A stretch of DNA of 64,000 bases from Pyropia yezoensis (GCA_009829735.1 CM020619.1:6650083-6714082), one strand, 5' to 3'. Shown: positions 44,301-54,380, counted from the first letter of the stretch. Notes: generated from the letters alone by a model not told the origin. Program-made: numbers and translations.

Positions 44301-45438
44301 CGACAACGGTCCCCAGTTTGCATCCCTGTTCTTCCAAGGAGTCTGTGACCTGATGGGCATCAAGAACTTGTACACTACGACGTACCACCCTCAAACGAAC
44401 GGCCAGGTGGAACGATTCAACCGGACCCTAGTAGACATGCTACGGCACTACGTGGAGGAGCACCAAGAAGACTGGGACGAGCTCCTGGCTGTCCTCACTC
44501 TAGCCTACAACTCCCGAGTTCACCGGACAACGGGGGTCGCTCCACTCGACTTTGTCACCCCAAGGCGGCTGACCAACTTCTCCCTGGAAAGAATACCAGA
44601 CGGTCTCCAGCCTGCACTGAAGCCAGGTCCCAAGGCAAAGGATGAGTTCCTGGAACAATTGAAGCTCCTGCTCCCAAGAGTCAAGGAGTCAATCTCGAAG
44701 ACCCAGGAGCGATACAAGCGGGGCTATGACAAGGGCGTTCGGGAAAAAAACAAGGAACTGGGTGGTGGCGACTGGGTTTTTGTGGACAACCATAGCAAGA
44801 CCCGGGGGAAGCTGGACTCGAAGACGGATGGACCTTATGAGATCCTGAATACGGACGGTTGGACCTTTCTTCTAGACGTGGATGGCTCCCCGTACCGCGT
44901 GAGCAGCGACCATGTCACCCGAGCTCCACCGCCAAGCCAACGGGACTTGACCCGGCGCAAGCGCGCCGCAGTACCCTGGCTATCCCAAGAAGAAGGTCGG
45001 GAATATGTCTACGTCAAGTTTGTGGACCATGCCTGGAGAGACGGACGCCTGTACCTGCGAGTACGCTGGTTCGGTTTTAACCCGGCAGATGATACCTGGG
45101 AACCCTCAAACCGGCTACCCATCGCGGATGTCTGTGCCTACACGCGACGGAACGGGATAGAGGGCACTCCAGTGGCCAGAGCCGGCAAGATTCTGGAGTC
45201 GGACTCGGAGGAGGAACAAGAGGATGGGGCCAACCAAGACCCTCGGGACGAGCCGAGTTCACCCGCAACGGATGCGGAACAAGGTGAAGGAGAGAAGGGG
45301 GGCAGAGAACCGGAGCAGGTGATCGTGACCAGGGTGAAGACGCTCGACCTCGGCACCGGTGTGGACGTTCTCGAGGCTGTGCACGGTGGCACCTGGTTCG
45401 GCCCGAGGACGTGCCGGACTAGGGAGGGAGCTATGTAG
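41341..45438 (+). CDS. B pol polyprotein (protease-RT-RNaseH-integrase-chromodomain)
   Basis: 1363 codons from about 41347, open from just after a TAG at 41338-41340; there is no ATG near the 5' end. Numbered from 41347: aspartic protease VDTGAGPSV at about 30; RT with RFCVDYRRLNE (384-394), LPFGLTNAPATFQ, and VYLDNIIVF near 483-491; RNase H LETDACG (about 633); integrase zinc finger HHCC (about 857-900); DDE core with MDILGPLP, TDNGPQF and QVERFN (about 926-1023); a C-terminal chromodomain YVKFVDHAWRDGRLYLRVRWFGF...DDTWEP (about 1221-1256); then a charged tail running into the 3' LTR. The RT motif that should read YLDD is YLDN (codon AAC at about 42808), which replaces a metal-binding Asp. 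Pol lies in the -1 phase relative to gag with a 140-base gap between them. Confidence 0.9.
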   Translation, partial: GTLLVLRKENLKINARVRVGDSLPQAVTPVVDTGAGPSVITENLLPPGWRRHAWRAPTRTHIVDASGQTLRPLGRLPVAIYVNNEPMLFPFLVVKTLSVPLILGWDFQKQHVKSILPGERKVQFNHGFVSPVLEHLDAKVRVAKSKRERIPPSTLTLFKPVLLPPSSETKVQVTTRIAGQCLIYGRKEFLAKHRLYLAHGDHKKVERHTPFSVLFVNVSRKPITLAKGTRVGTAEPYRGSARAMSKEDLLNLQQELASNLTALDVPPKQEQAGSATPKPEQAPPGMPKVKQENVPPDLKEALEKLLQEYRHLWSGELGKMDATLHRIQLKPEAKPVHMQPYRAGPHRRDEIEKQVNKMLKMDVIEPSDGEWAFPVVVVPKTGGHFRFCVDYRRLNEMTVKDVYPIPRMDDCLDFLGDATLFSTLDCNAGYWQIPLADEDKDKTTFKCHLGLFRCKRLPFGLTNAPATFQRAIDIILSGLRWRTCLVYLDNIIVFSKTPAEHLEHLREVLALLSKAGVTLNAEKCHLFETEVEYLGHVLSPGELRVNEKNIKALRHARQPKTQTELKSFLGMCNVYRRFVRDYALIARPLTKLTSKKLPAQLPVFDEKQTAAFEELKKRLTTTPVVALPKREGQFVLETDACGVQVGCSLLQQQPDGHFLPICYYSRVLTPAEKNYSTTERECLAVVWACFLLRPYLEGQEFLIRTDHASLRWLLCMDSSQGRVARWRLRLSEFKYKVCTRAGREHHCADTMSRLETPAADTGPIPEEIPCFILPNVGRGWHAPLYETPEAHQPVTIHRMLEAQLTDPQCLELRHQMDLNRNSRFSESTDGLLVRVSPFDGATQFYVPRGLRADILRLEHSSPQAGHPGINRMYASMRRHYYWETMASDVHKYLEACVSCARNRLSQRKKTSKLRLFPAAEPFASLSMDILGPLPETSSGNIYLLIICDRFSKFTRAIPLRTITALDVTSAFCEYWIAAYGPPDSVLTDNGPQFASLFFQGVCDLMGIKNLYTTTYHPQTNGQVERFNRTLVDMLRHYVEEHQEDWDELLAVLTLAYNSRVHRTTGVAPLDFVTPRRLTNFSLERIPDGLQPALKPGPKAKDEFLEQLKLLLPRVKESISKTQERYKRGYDKGVREKNKELGGGDWVFVDNHSKTRGKLDSKTDGPYEILNTDGWTFLLDVDGSPYRVSSDHVTRAPPPSQRDLTRRKRAAVPWLSQEEGREYVYVKFVDHAWRDGRLYLRVRWFGFNPADDTWEPSNRLPIADVCAYTRRNGIEGTPVARAGKILESDSEEEQEDGANQDPRDEPSSPATDAEQGEGEKGGREPEQVIVTRVKTLDLGTGVDVLEAVHGGTWFGPRTCRTREGAM

Positions 45439-46006
45439 CATCCCTGGCCCCGACTTGGCGCCGACCCGGGACTACAACCAGAGGGCACCAGGTGCCAGAA
45501 CACGCCCGCCGTGTGGTGATGGTTGGCGGCCGTGGCCCGTGCCCGGCACTGGGATGCGGTGGACTACGCTATCCACACGTGAGAGAGGGATTGCTGATGG
45601 GTTTTTGCATACTTGTGAGGGACTTGATTTGAGAGAATTTGAGTGTGAGATTAGTGAGTGGGAATAGAATTAGTAGTGATAGTGGCCCCCGACCTGACGA
45701 GGTTAGACTCGGGTCGGGGCCATTCGGGGTTTTGGGGGGGGGCTACCTGGCCAACGTGCCGAGGCTCCCCCAGATGCACGTTAAGAGGGACAGCGAGGCG
45801 CCCTTGGCCCGCGCCCTCAGGAAAAAGACAACTGCGCGTTTGCTTTCCTCTTCTCCGTGTGCACTACCGTGCGTATCTGTTTGCTCTGCGAGCAGGCACG
45901 TGAGGCAACAGGCATACCATTCTCGTAGTTCCCCTTTCTGTGTTACCTGTCACTTTCCCCCGAGGGATATTGACACGTGTCTGAGAGGATCGAGTTTTAT
46001 ACCACA
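45434..46006 (+). repeat. 3' LTR of B
   Basis: 573 bp, about 99% identical to the 5' copy; one change weakens the base of the LTR stem-loop. Its second to fourth bases supply the stop codon of pol. Confidence 0.95.
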
Positions 46007-46011
46007 AACTT

Positions 46012-47142
46012 ACCCCAGTGCCACAGCGGCTGTTCCCTCAACGTGAGGTGCCGCCCAAGATCCAGGTAGCCAACCCGGTCTACCAGCGGATCTTTGACTG
46101 TGAGACCTACGCCCTCCACAACAAGTCGGTGGCGTATGGTCCTGACCAGGCCCGAGCCATGGGCCGTGCCAAGAAGAATGCACTTCATTCTTTTGGGCAC
46201 AAAGCGGAGTGGGACGGAACTCCCCCCCTCCGTGTCTTTGAGTTCCTACGTCGTTTCACAAAAGCCTGTGACGACAATGCCATAAGTGAAGGCATGGCTT
46301 TTTACATGCTACAGGAGTTTACGAAGGGCGACCTGCGGACAGAACTTATGTCCGTCATGCCCAGCTCCTCAAGTGGAGGCGCTGGGGAGGTGACGTCCTA
46401 TTTGGAGCTCGTCAACTGGTTGTTGAGAGCCATGGTTGATGAGGCAGCGTTGGCTTCTCAAGTCGAGGAGTTTACGCAAGCCCATCAGAAAGAGGCGGAG
46501 GACGAGTTGTCCTTTGCGGAGCGAGTCCGTAATCTCAACAATCTTTGTGGGTTTCTTCATCCACAAGCTGTGGTGAAGAGTCGGTTTGTGGAGGGACTCC
46601 ATTGGTCAGTCCGGATGGAGACCCGGGAGCATAACACTGCCCGGGCGACCCTGGCCGAGTTGGCCAGGTTCGCCTATCGCAGAGGCGAGGCCTACCGCAA
46701 GTTGCGGGAGGAACAACGCCAGGAGCGTCAGGCCGAGTTGGCCAAGGAACGGGAGGAGGCGCGCCAGGCCAGAGAGTTCAGAGAGGCACGCCGAATCCGC
46801 AAGGAGAGGGTGGTAGCTGCCGTGGGAACTTCCCAGGGTATCCCTTCGTCTTCCCCAGTTGGGAAGACCCCTCCCGGAACGGACCATCGGTGTTGGAACT
46901 GCAACTCCGATGGACACTGGGCATATGATTGCCCCAAGTTGAGTAAACGCATCCAACAACTTGTTAGGAATGCGAGTAAAAAGTCGGCTACGAACGAAGT
47001 ACGTTCACGCCGCGAGGGTGGGTCTCGACCGGTCGTTGCGGTCGCCACACCCTCGGCGGAGGAGGCGGACACGTCGTCCTCGGACTCGTCGTCTTCCTCC
47101 CCGCCCTCAGATTCGGACGCCAAGTCGGCGGGAAACGAATGA
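46012..47142 (+). pseudogene. A1 gag, 3' part
   Basis: 376 codons plus stop, continuing 37842-38657 after removal of B and one AACTT; the sum of 648 residues equals the intact A3 gag. It contains the capsid-like domain (LRVFEFLRRFTKACDDNAISEG and following) and one CCHC knuckle, CWNCNSDGHWAYDC, then a basic/serine tail ending SAGNE. The TGA stop overlaps the pol start as ATGA. Confidence 0.9.
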
Positions 47143-50100
47143 CCGTTGGGGCTGGTCGTCCGAAGCTCACAACGGCAGCCTCGGCCAAGTGGGCCAGGAG
47201 GACGAACCAACCGTGCCGGATACTGCGGCGACCTAAGGGAGTCCGCCCACCTCGGGTAGGACTCCCCAAGAACGTAAACCCACGTCGGGTCATCGCGGTG
47301 CTGACGGGTGAGAACTTCCAGGTGGCTGGACGGGTGCAACTTGCCCCCGGCCGTGCGTGCTGTACCCGTATCGTACTTGATACCGGGTCAGGAGCCTCCT
47401 TGATACGCAAGTCGCTATTACCAAAGGAGGTGAAGCTCCAACGCTGGAGGTCCAAAGCTGACCATATGATTGACATCAATGGTGGGGTACTTCCTATCGT
47501 TGGTGCCGTGACCCTACCAACTAGGTTGGGGACCCATGAGGTCGACGTGACCTATGGCGTAGTTGAGAATATATCGGTACCCCTGCTTCTGGGTACCCCT
47601 TATGTTGTTACACAAGTGCCTTTGATTTGTGGCCCTGAGTACCGGGTCAAGTTGATGAATGGGGAGACTATCCCCATCCTTGGTAAGGGAAAGTCTGTGG
47701 CTCCTGTGACAGTCTCACAGTCGAAGCCTGTTTGTTCGGTGAGGGAAGGGTTTACTGCTACCCTGCGTTTAGCCCGCAAAGTCACGTTGCCCCCCAATTC
47801 GGTGGCGCACGTTGATGTTGTAACTGATTTTACGGGGAACGGGTTGGTGCACCCTCACCCCCGTCTTGCTCGCAAGCACCAAGTGCATGTTGCCCTTGGC
47901 ACGATGGACTCCAAGGCCGGAGTCCCGTGGAGGATACAGGTGATGAACCTGAGCTCGTCGCCCCAGTACTTCAAGTCGGGAGCCAAGTTCGGCTATATCG
48001 ACCAACACGAGGGACCGGTAGTAGCGGTCACCCTCAACGCGGGCGCAAGTAGCGACCCGAAGTCCGGAAAGGAGAAGCATCAAGCCAAGTCGGCCGCCTC
48101 TCCTCGACCCCATGTGAACATGGAGGGTGTCCCCCCCAGGTCGAGGGTTCAAGTTGAACGCCTCTTGGACCAATATCACAAGTTGTGGGATGGTCAATTG
48201 GGACTCATGAGAGCCACCCAACACCGGATCGAGTTGAAGCCCGGTGCACCCCCTATACGCCAACAACCGTATAGGGGAGGACCTCGTTCAAGGGCCCTCG
48301 TTAAGGAGCAAGTTGCTCGCATGTAGGCCCTCGATGTGATCGAGGCCAGCAAAGCCGAGTGGGCGAGTCCGGTGGTTATCGTCCCCAAAGTTGATGGGAC
48401 CCCCCGGTTTTGTATCGACTACCGGGAGCTCAACGAGAGCACGGTGAAGGACAGTTATCCCCTACCTAGGATGGATGACTGTCTGGACTCTCTGGGGGAG
48501 GCAAACGTGTTCTCTACCCTGGACTGTAACGCGGGGTACTGGCAAATTCCCATTGCCCCGGAGGACAGGCACAAAACTACCTTTACCTGTCACTGTGGTA
48601 CCTACCAGCGCAAGCGTCTACCGTTTGGTCTGTGTAACGCGCCGGCAACTTTCCAGCGCGCTATGGACATGATTCTGGCCGGAGTACGGTGGCAGATCTG
48701 TCTTGTGTACCTAGACGATATCATTGTGTTCTCCCGAAGTCCGGAGGAACACATTGGCCATCTTGGCCAGGTGTTCAAGCTACTTGCTGACGCCGGTGTG
48801 TCACTGAAGGCGAGTAAGTGCCACCTCTTTACTCAAGAGGTGGAGTTCTTGGGACATGTTGTCCATCCGGGGCGTCTCAGTGTTAACGAGAAGAACTTGA
48901 GGGCCATTCGTAAGGCTCAGTACCCCCGGACCCAGACCCAGATGAGGAGCTTCCTCGGGATGTGTAACGTGTACCGACGTTTCACCAAGGGCTTCGCCAA
49001 GGTGGCGAAGCCGTTGAATGAGCTAGTGAGCTCACGCTACCGAAGAACCTGCCTCCCCCAAGTCGGGTGGAGCAGGAATCCTTTGAGACTCTTCGGGACC
49101 TTCTGCTGAAGCCCCCCATCTTGGCTATTCCCAGGTTGGGAGGCCACTACATCCTGGATGTGGACGCTAGCTACGACCAACTTGGTTGTGTGTTGCTTCA
49201 GCAGCAGCCGGACAAGGAGTACTTGCCGGTGGGATACTTCAGTAAGGGGCTGAACTCGGCCGAGAAGAACTACGGAGTCACCGAGTTGGAAGGACTCGCA
49301 GTGGTGTGGGCGGTGACGTCACTTCGTCACTACCTGGAGGGTGAGAAGTTCCTCATCCGCTGTGACCACCGCGCGTTGCAGTTCATCTTTAAGACGGACT
49401 GTACAAACACTCGTCTCAACCGGTGGAGGGTGCGACTGGCACCCTTCAACTTTGACATTGAGGACCGACCTGGCAGGCAACATGCCCTTGCCGACGGCCT
49501 CTCTCGGGTACCTACCGAGGGGCTGGACACTAACCCAGTCGATGAGGACATTCCCATCGTGGGGGTAGTCACGCGCTCGGGTCAGGCGTTGAGCCCCGAG
49601 GCGCCAGGGAACAAGAAGTACTTGCCCCTGTCCCTGGACGAGGTGGTGAAGGCCCAGGCCGAGGATCCCTTCTGCAAGTCACAGAGGGATATACTGGATA
49701 CAGTGGTAGAGACGCGTTTCTTTCTGAGAGACGATGGCCTCCTCGTGAGGAGGGGGGTATTCCAGGGGACCGAACAACTTGTCGTCCCCGCATCCCTCAA
49801 GGACTGATTCCTTGAGAGGGAGCACAACGCTCCCACGGGTGGACACCTGGGGTCTAGTAGACTGTACCAGACCCTGAGGACCAGGTACTGCTGGCCGTCC
49901 ATGGTGGTGGACATCTACAGTTGGGTGGCTGCCTGCACAAGTTGTGCACAGAATCGTCTGATGGAACGGCGGCCTACTACGGCTATGCTATTGTTCCCGG
50001 CCAAGGAGCCCTTCGCCGCGTTGGCGATGGACATCCTTGGGCCACTGCCCGTGACCGAGGAGGGCAACCAGTACCTCCTGGTCATCTGTGACCGCTTCAC

Positions 50101-51121
50101 GAAACTTACGCGAGCGATCCCACTGGCAGACATCACGGCCATGTCGGTCGTGTCAGCCTTCCTAGATCACTGGGTTGCCGCGTATGGCATCCCAGATAGT
50201 ACACTATCGGACAATGGACCGCAATTTGCGTCTGTACTGTTTCAGGGAGTGCCGGATATGTTGGGGGTCAAGGCAAACTATGCCACCCCCTACCACCCAC
50301 AAACTAATGGGCAGGTGGAGCGCTTCAACAAAACTATTGTTAGGCAGCTGCGCCACTATGTGAGTGAGCACGTGAAGACGTGGGACCAATACATTTCTAT
50401 CCTTACTACTGCCTACAATTCGCAGGTTCACTCATCTACAGGGGAAGTACCCCTCGCTTTTGTGACCCCCCGTCGCGTGCGTTCTATTGCCGTGCGGCGG
50501 TCGCTCCCAACTAGGGAGGATGGTGGCAGTACGCCTACTCCTACTGAGGGTAAGGCGGAGTTCGCTGCTAGGCTTGAAAACCTCATCCCTAAAGTCAGGG
50601 CTGAGATGGACAAAGCACAAAAGCGCTACAAGCGTACCTTTGACAAAAAGGTGCGCAATGCTAAACATGTCCCCGAGCACGGTGACTGGGTGCTGGTACA
50701 CTCGCACACCCCAACTGGGGGTAAGCTGGTATTGCAGACGAAGGGACCGTACCAGGTCCTTCGTACTGATGGGCGGCGCTTCACCATCGAAAGTGACGAT
50801 GGGGTCCGCACATTGAACGGACAGGACGTGGTCAAAGTTGCACCACCGCCTGCAGGCGACCCAGCTTGGGCGCGTGCTTTGGAAGCGTGGCGCCTCCCCG
50901 CACTGCCTGCGGCCAAACAGGGCCCGCAGGAGTACGTGTTCGATAAGTTCATCGACCACGGATGGGATGAAGACACTGACCGCCTCATGTTGAGGGTGCG
51001 TTGGTTTGGCTACAAAGCCAAGGATGATACGTGGGAGTATGTGGAGGACCTTCCCGCTGAGAAGGTCCGGGCGTACTGTGCCCGGAATGAGATAGACCCT
51101 AACAGCCCTCCCTCAACGTGA
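47139..51121 (+). pseudogene. A1 pol, three lesions
   Basis: Starts at the ATG that overlaps the gag stop (ATGA). Protease VLDTGSGAS is followed by RT with YLDDIIVFS, RNase H, the HHCC finger, a DDE integrase (MDILGPLP, SDNGPQF, QVERFN) and a C-terminal chromodomain (FDKFIDHGW...LMLRVRWFGY...DDTWEY, about 50937-51040). Lesions against A2 and A3: TAG at 48324-48326 where A2 and A3 have GAG, before the RT core; a missing A at about 49034 between RT and RNase H, shifting the frame. A TGA at 49805-49807 between RNase H and integrase is shared with A2. The remaining frame is open to the TGA at 51119. Undamaged length would be about 1327 codons. Confidence 0.92.
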
Positions 51122-51232
51122 GGGATGGCCGAGCAACAGTGCCAAGAGAGTGCTTCAAGTCGAAGTGGTACGCAGAGTGGCTTTTAACTACAGCCCTAAC
51201 CCTCACACTCTCACAACAAAGGCAGCTACCAA

Positions 51233-53176
51233 CTAGGCACGCATGCTAGACTCTCCTACTCCACGGCCCTCGCCCTCACGTGGAGGCGAGCGGCGAGACC
51301 CACGCCGATAACGGTCTCCACTTGTTGGAGGGGGCGGCGGCTCCAAGTCGGAACCGTCGCGCCCCTCATGGTCGCGCAAGTGGCGCCGACCGTGGCCACT
51401 CTTCTGCCTGGTCTTGCGCGCAATTTTGCGACGCAGACGCTGGACAGACTCCGTCTCCGACGGGGTAGAGGACTCCGAAACGGAGTAAGACAACTCGTTT
51501 TCCGACACGGAGGGAGAGCGCCGCGAGTGTCGGCGACGACGGCGAGGAGGCGAGTATGCCCGGCTCGCGCGACGTTTGCCACGCCCAAGTGGGGCTGGCT
51601 GGGGCATAATAGCCCCAATGCGAGCCAACTCGGCTGTCATAAACTCCGCCACCGACTCGCAACTCGCGGTCGCCACTGCAGTACGAACGCGCTCCTCAAG
51701 TTGAGGAGTCTCGGAACTTTGGAGGGTTGCGGTCGACGCGGCCAACCAGGAAATGGTGCGCACCAACGTGGTGATCATCATCTCTGAGGTTAGAGGCGTG
51801 GGCGGTAACACCAACTTGGGGTATACCGTCAGGAGGGTGGCCCCCAAGTTGGGGGACACCAGGGTGGAAGACTCCACGGCCACGCTGATCGGGATGTTCC
51901 CGTGAGGCTGGAAAGGAACAGGAGGAAGCGGAGGGGCCCGCCGAGGTGGCGGTACCCGGGTGTAACTGCGACCCCGACTTGGGGCCCCCGCAGTGGGTTG
52001 AGTCATATGGTCATCATATGAGGGCACAGCCATAACTATGGGCTTGTCCGGGGGGGGCGCAGTGTGGCGATCCACCCCCGGGGCATACGGGTAGTCCCCG
52101 ATGCCCAACCCCGCTCGTAGGACCACACGGCCGTCGTGAAGTTCACGAGCGACCCACACGAACTGGCGAAGTGCGCCATCGTCCTTGGGCCCACGAGTGG
52201 GGCGGCGCAACTTGTGCTCAACGCTCTCCCACTCGATAAACTTATGGAGCCGGAGCATCTCCTCAACTAGAGTGAGTTGTCCTGATGAGCACCCCTCAGC
52301 AACTAGCTGAGGGGTGAGCTGTTCCAAACCTTGGATGAGCCGGAGGGGGAGATGCCAGAGCATCCCCCGCCGCTGAACACAGGACACCCAGGTCGACATG
52401 ACCTCGAGGAGCCACTGGGTGGCCAACATGGCCCACACCAGATGATCAGGGCCAGCCTTCAACATGACGGAGCCGAAGTGGTCAAGCAACCGTGGCAGCA
52501 ACGCCGGGAACCTGTAGGGGACCTCAACTTGAGGCCACCACTCGGGCTTCTTCGGATAGTACTGCTCCTTACTGGCCGCAGACTGTTGAGGAAACTCAAG
52601 TTGAGCCGAGGTGACCAAGTAGGGACCTCGCCGGAAGTCTTTCTCCATCCGCACATCAAAGTGATGAGTGTGCGGATCGGCCTCGTGGAGGTACGGTGGG
52701 CGAGTTGCCACAGCGTCCCACGTGAAGGTCGGCAAGTCGCCGGGACCCGGGATAGTTTCCCCGCGGTCCACCATGGCCTTGGCACGCTGAACGTCCTCAA
52801 CCTCCTCATCGTCCAGGAAGGCAAACTGGTCCGTCCTGAAGCCGGCAGAGAACCCGACCCTACGCGGATACTTCTCCCGTAGGCGGTCCCATACCCGGCC
52901 CATCGCTGCGCCAAGTCGGCCACAGCGAAGAACAGTCAGCCCCTCCTCATAGAGAGGCCAAGCGGGGTAAAACCACCGCCCCAAGGCCTCACGCGGGACA
53001 ACTTGTCCCGCCTCCGGGGGAGACCCCGCCGTCAACCCAAAGCCGGGCGACGCGGGAGTCCCGTCCCCCGGAGCGATCGCGGAGCCCCCGCCGGAAGTCC
53101 CGGCGGGTGCTGCACCGTAGGTGGTGTCCTCCATACGCTCATCTAGAGAGTCCGTCTCCACTCCCGGGGTCGCCAT
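51233..53176 (-). CDS. Antisense ORF of family A, SR-rich tail, unknown function
   Basis: 647 codons on the strand opposite to gag and pol, lying tail to tail with pol (111 bp between stops) and ending at the 3' LTR side. I took the ATG at 53176 (MATPGVETDSLDER); the frame is open 57 codons further with no ATG. Residues 1-60 are Gly/Pro/Ser-rich. About 60-370 is a folded-looking, Trp/Tyr-containing, mostly helical region (for example LGRWFYPAWPLYEEGL and LLDHFGSVMLKAGPDHLVWAML). A Pro-rich linker follows, then a second helical segment (about 465-530). From about 533 comes an Arg/Ser-rich tail with RAYSPPRRRRRHSRRSPS, like the RS domains of splicing factors. No signal peptide or membrane segment, so not an envelope. 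No family recognised. Antisense genes in this position are known from plant Tat-lineage Gypsy elements such as Grande; any relation is unproven. The frame is fully open although pol beside it carries three lesions. Confidence 0.72.
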   Translation of the reverse strand: MATPGVETDSLDERMEDTTYGAAPAGTSGGGSAIAPGDGTPASPGFGLTAGSPPEAGQVVPREALGRWFYPAWPLYEEGLTVLRCGRLGAAMGRVWDRLREKYPRRVGFSAGFRTDQFAFLDDEEVEDVQRAKAMVDRGETIPGPGDLPTFTWDAVATRPPYLHEADPHTHHFDVRMEKDFRRGPYLVTSAQLEFPQQSAASKEQYYPKKPEWWPQVEVPYRFPALLPRLLDHFGSVMLKAGPDHLVWAMLATQWLLEVMSTWVSCVQRRGMLWHLPLRLIQGLEQLTPQLVAEGCSSGQLTLVEEMLRLHKFIEWESVEHKLRRPTRGPKDDGALRQFVWVARELHDGRVVLRAGLGIGDYPYAPGVDRHTAPPPDKPIVMAVPSYDDHMTQPTAGAPSRGRSYTRVPPPRRAPPLPPVPFQPHGNIPISVAVESSTLVSPNLGATLLTVYPKLVLPPTPLTSEMMITTLVRTISWLAASTATLQSSETPQLEERVRTAVATASCESVAEFMTAELARIGAIMPQPAPLGRGKRRASRAYSPPRRRRRHSRRSPSVSENELSYSVSESSTPSETESVQRLRRKIARKTRQKSGHGRRHLRDHEGRDGSDLEPPPPPTSGDRYRRGSRRSPPREGEGRGVGESSMRA

Positions 53177-53501
53177 GGCTCTCCCCAAGTTGGGGAGAGA
53201 CGCTCTGGCTATCGTGGCACGAGACCCGCCTCGAGTTGAGGGGGACTCGGATCGTGAGTATACCGGTGGCCTCCCCAGCGTGGGGCGGCCCAGTGGAAGG
53301 TGAAAGGGAGGTGGTGGTGATGGTGAAGTGTGAACTGAGGAGAGCAAGCTGCCGAGTGGGCAAGCTTGAGGAGAGGGGCGGTCAACGTGACCGCCTCCAC
53401 ATCCGTGTTACGTACTCGATGGGGGACAGCAAGTCGCGCCCCCAACGCCGAGACGTGCGTTTACGCACCCCCTCACCGGGCCGACCGGGTCGGTCGGAAC
53501 T

Positions 53502-53514
53502 GAGGAGAGGGGAG
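53502..53514 (+). other. Polypurine tract of A1
   Basis: GAGGAGAGGGGAG directly before the 3' LTR, the expected primer site for plus-strand synthesis. Confidence 0.75.
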
Positions 53515-53983
53515 TGTGGCAGTATTGACCCCCAGGTAGGGGGGCAACACGTGCCATGCAAGGGGTGGCAGGCCACTAGCCTGATCCGTTCCTCCCCCTG
53601 CATTTGGGTCCATATTCCCTAAGTTTGGGATAGTTAGCTTAGTAGTAAATCCAACTTGGATTTGAGGGTTTTCTGCATTTATCGTCTTGAATTTTCGTGT
53701 GACCCGGTGGGCAGGTGCTGGGGTGGGAGATTCTGAGTGGCGAGATTCTGAGTGGACCCTGGGGGGATAAGGGGAGGGACAGCGGGGCTTGGCCCTGCGT
53801 CCCCGTCCCGACCAAGAAACTGTTGGACCACACACCATCTTCTTGTTTGTCCGTGGGGGGTTTGCCCCACAACAGGGACAGAGTGTGTGCGACTTGCACT
53901 TCTTCCGGTTCCCCCGACACGGGAGGCAGCCCTAGCACACCGCCCCAACTTGGGTGCCGTGTGTGCTAGTGGTTTTTGCCACA
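53515..53983 (+). repeat. 3' LTR of A1
   Basis: 469 bp; about six differences from the 5' LTR, including one two-base change near the end. Followed by the AGTAC target duplication. Confidence 0.96.
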
Positions 53984-53988
53984 AGTAC

Positions 53989-54204
53989 ACGGGGGGGGGT
54001 GATGCTTTTTCGAGGGATGTGGACGAGGTGCTTTCTCTTTTGAGGAATACAACTCTTGGTACGCATGCTTTTTCTGGCGAGAGCGTGTGTGATGTGCGGG
54101 ACGGGGTAATGTCTTGGTTTGCCGTCGAGGACGGCGAAGATGTTATCCTGGACACGGCCGAGGTGCTAAGCACGTCCGCGGAAGAGCATCCCACAGAAGC
54201 ATAA
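53989..54204 (+). pseudogene. Pogo/Tigger-like transposase, 3' part
   Basis: 71 codons plus TAA that continue the frame of 35430-37253 exactly once A1 and one copy of its AGTAC target duplication are removed. Acidic C-terminal tail (VEDGEDVILDTAEVL). It gives the original protein a length of about 679 residues. Confidence 0.88.
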
Positions 54205-54380
54205 ACAAAACGTGCCGCCATAACACCTTTCGTAGGAAACAAATAAAAAGGAAGTGGCGGCGCTGGCAATGATGGGCGATGGAAAAGACGAAAAGGGGCG
54301 ACGCGCAGACCACAACAGTGGTGCAAGAGGGCGGGGCGAGGCGCCAGACAATGGTTGGTAGGGTGGGGGGGCGACGCCCA

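Larger units (their letters stand above)
38658..46006 (+). mobile_element. Ty3/Gypsy chromovirus B, complete, inserted in A1 gag
   Basis: 7349 bp. The 573-bp LTRs (38658-39230, 45434-46006) start TGTAGC, end ACCACA and differ at about five positions. The target duplication AACTT is at 38653-38657 and 46007-46011. The element has a primer-binding site, a long gag frame and a 1363-codon pol frame without stops. A purine-rich stretch (AGGGAGGGAG) precedes the 3' LTR. B is related to family A (same primer-binding site, same domain order) but only distantly in protein sequence. It is structurally complete, yet its RT has YLDN at the active site and pol has no evident start codon. Confidence 0.96.
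37254..53983 (+). mobile_element. Ty3/Gypsy chromovirus A1, full length, with element B nested inside
   Basis: LTRs of 469 bp (37254-37722 and 53515-53983), both starting TGTGGCAG and ending GCCACA, differ at about six positions by eye. The target duplication AGTAC is at 37249-37253 and 53984-53988. Order: LTR, primer-binding site, gag, pol (protease, RT, RNase H, integrase, chromodomain), antisense ORF, purine tract, LTR. Without the nested B element and its duplicated AACTT the length is about 9.38 kb. The copy is dead: gag is split by B and pol carries a nonsense codon, a 1-base deletion and the family TGA. Confidence 0.96.
35430..54380 (+). mobile_element. Pogo-like DNA transposon, interrupted by two retrotransposons
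   Basis: The host element of the cluster: a pogo-like transposase gene (35430-37253 plus 53989-54204) with its 3' flank (54205-54380, with an AATAAA at about 54240). Element A1 sits inside the coding region and A2 is inserted 176 bp after the stop codon. The terminal repeats were not identified, so both outer limits are provisional. Confidence 0.7.

Noticed and set aside
51233..53347. Reading the antisense ORF as an envelope gene
   Set aside because: Wrong orientation for env, no signal peptide, no transmembrane segment.
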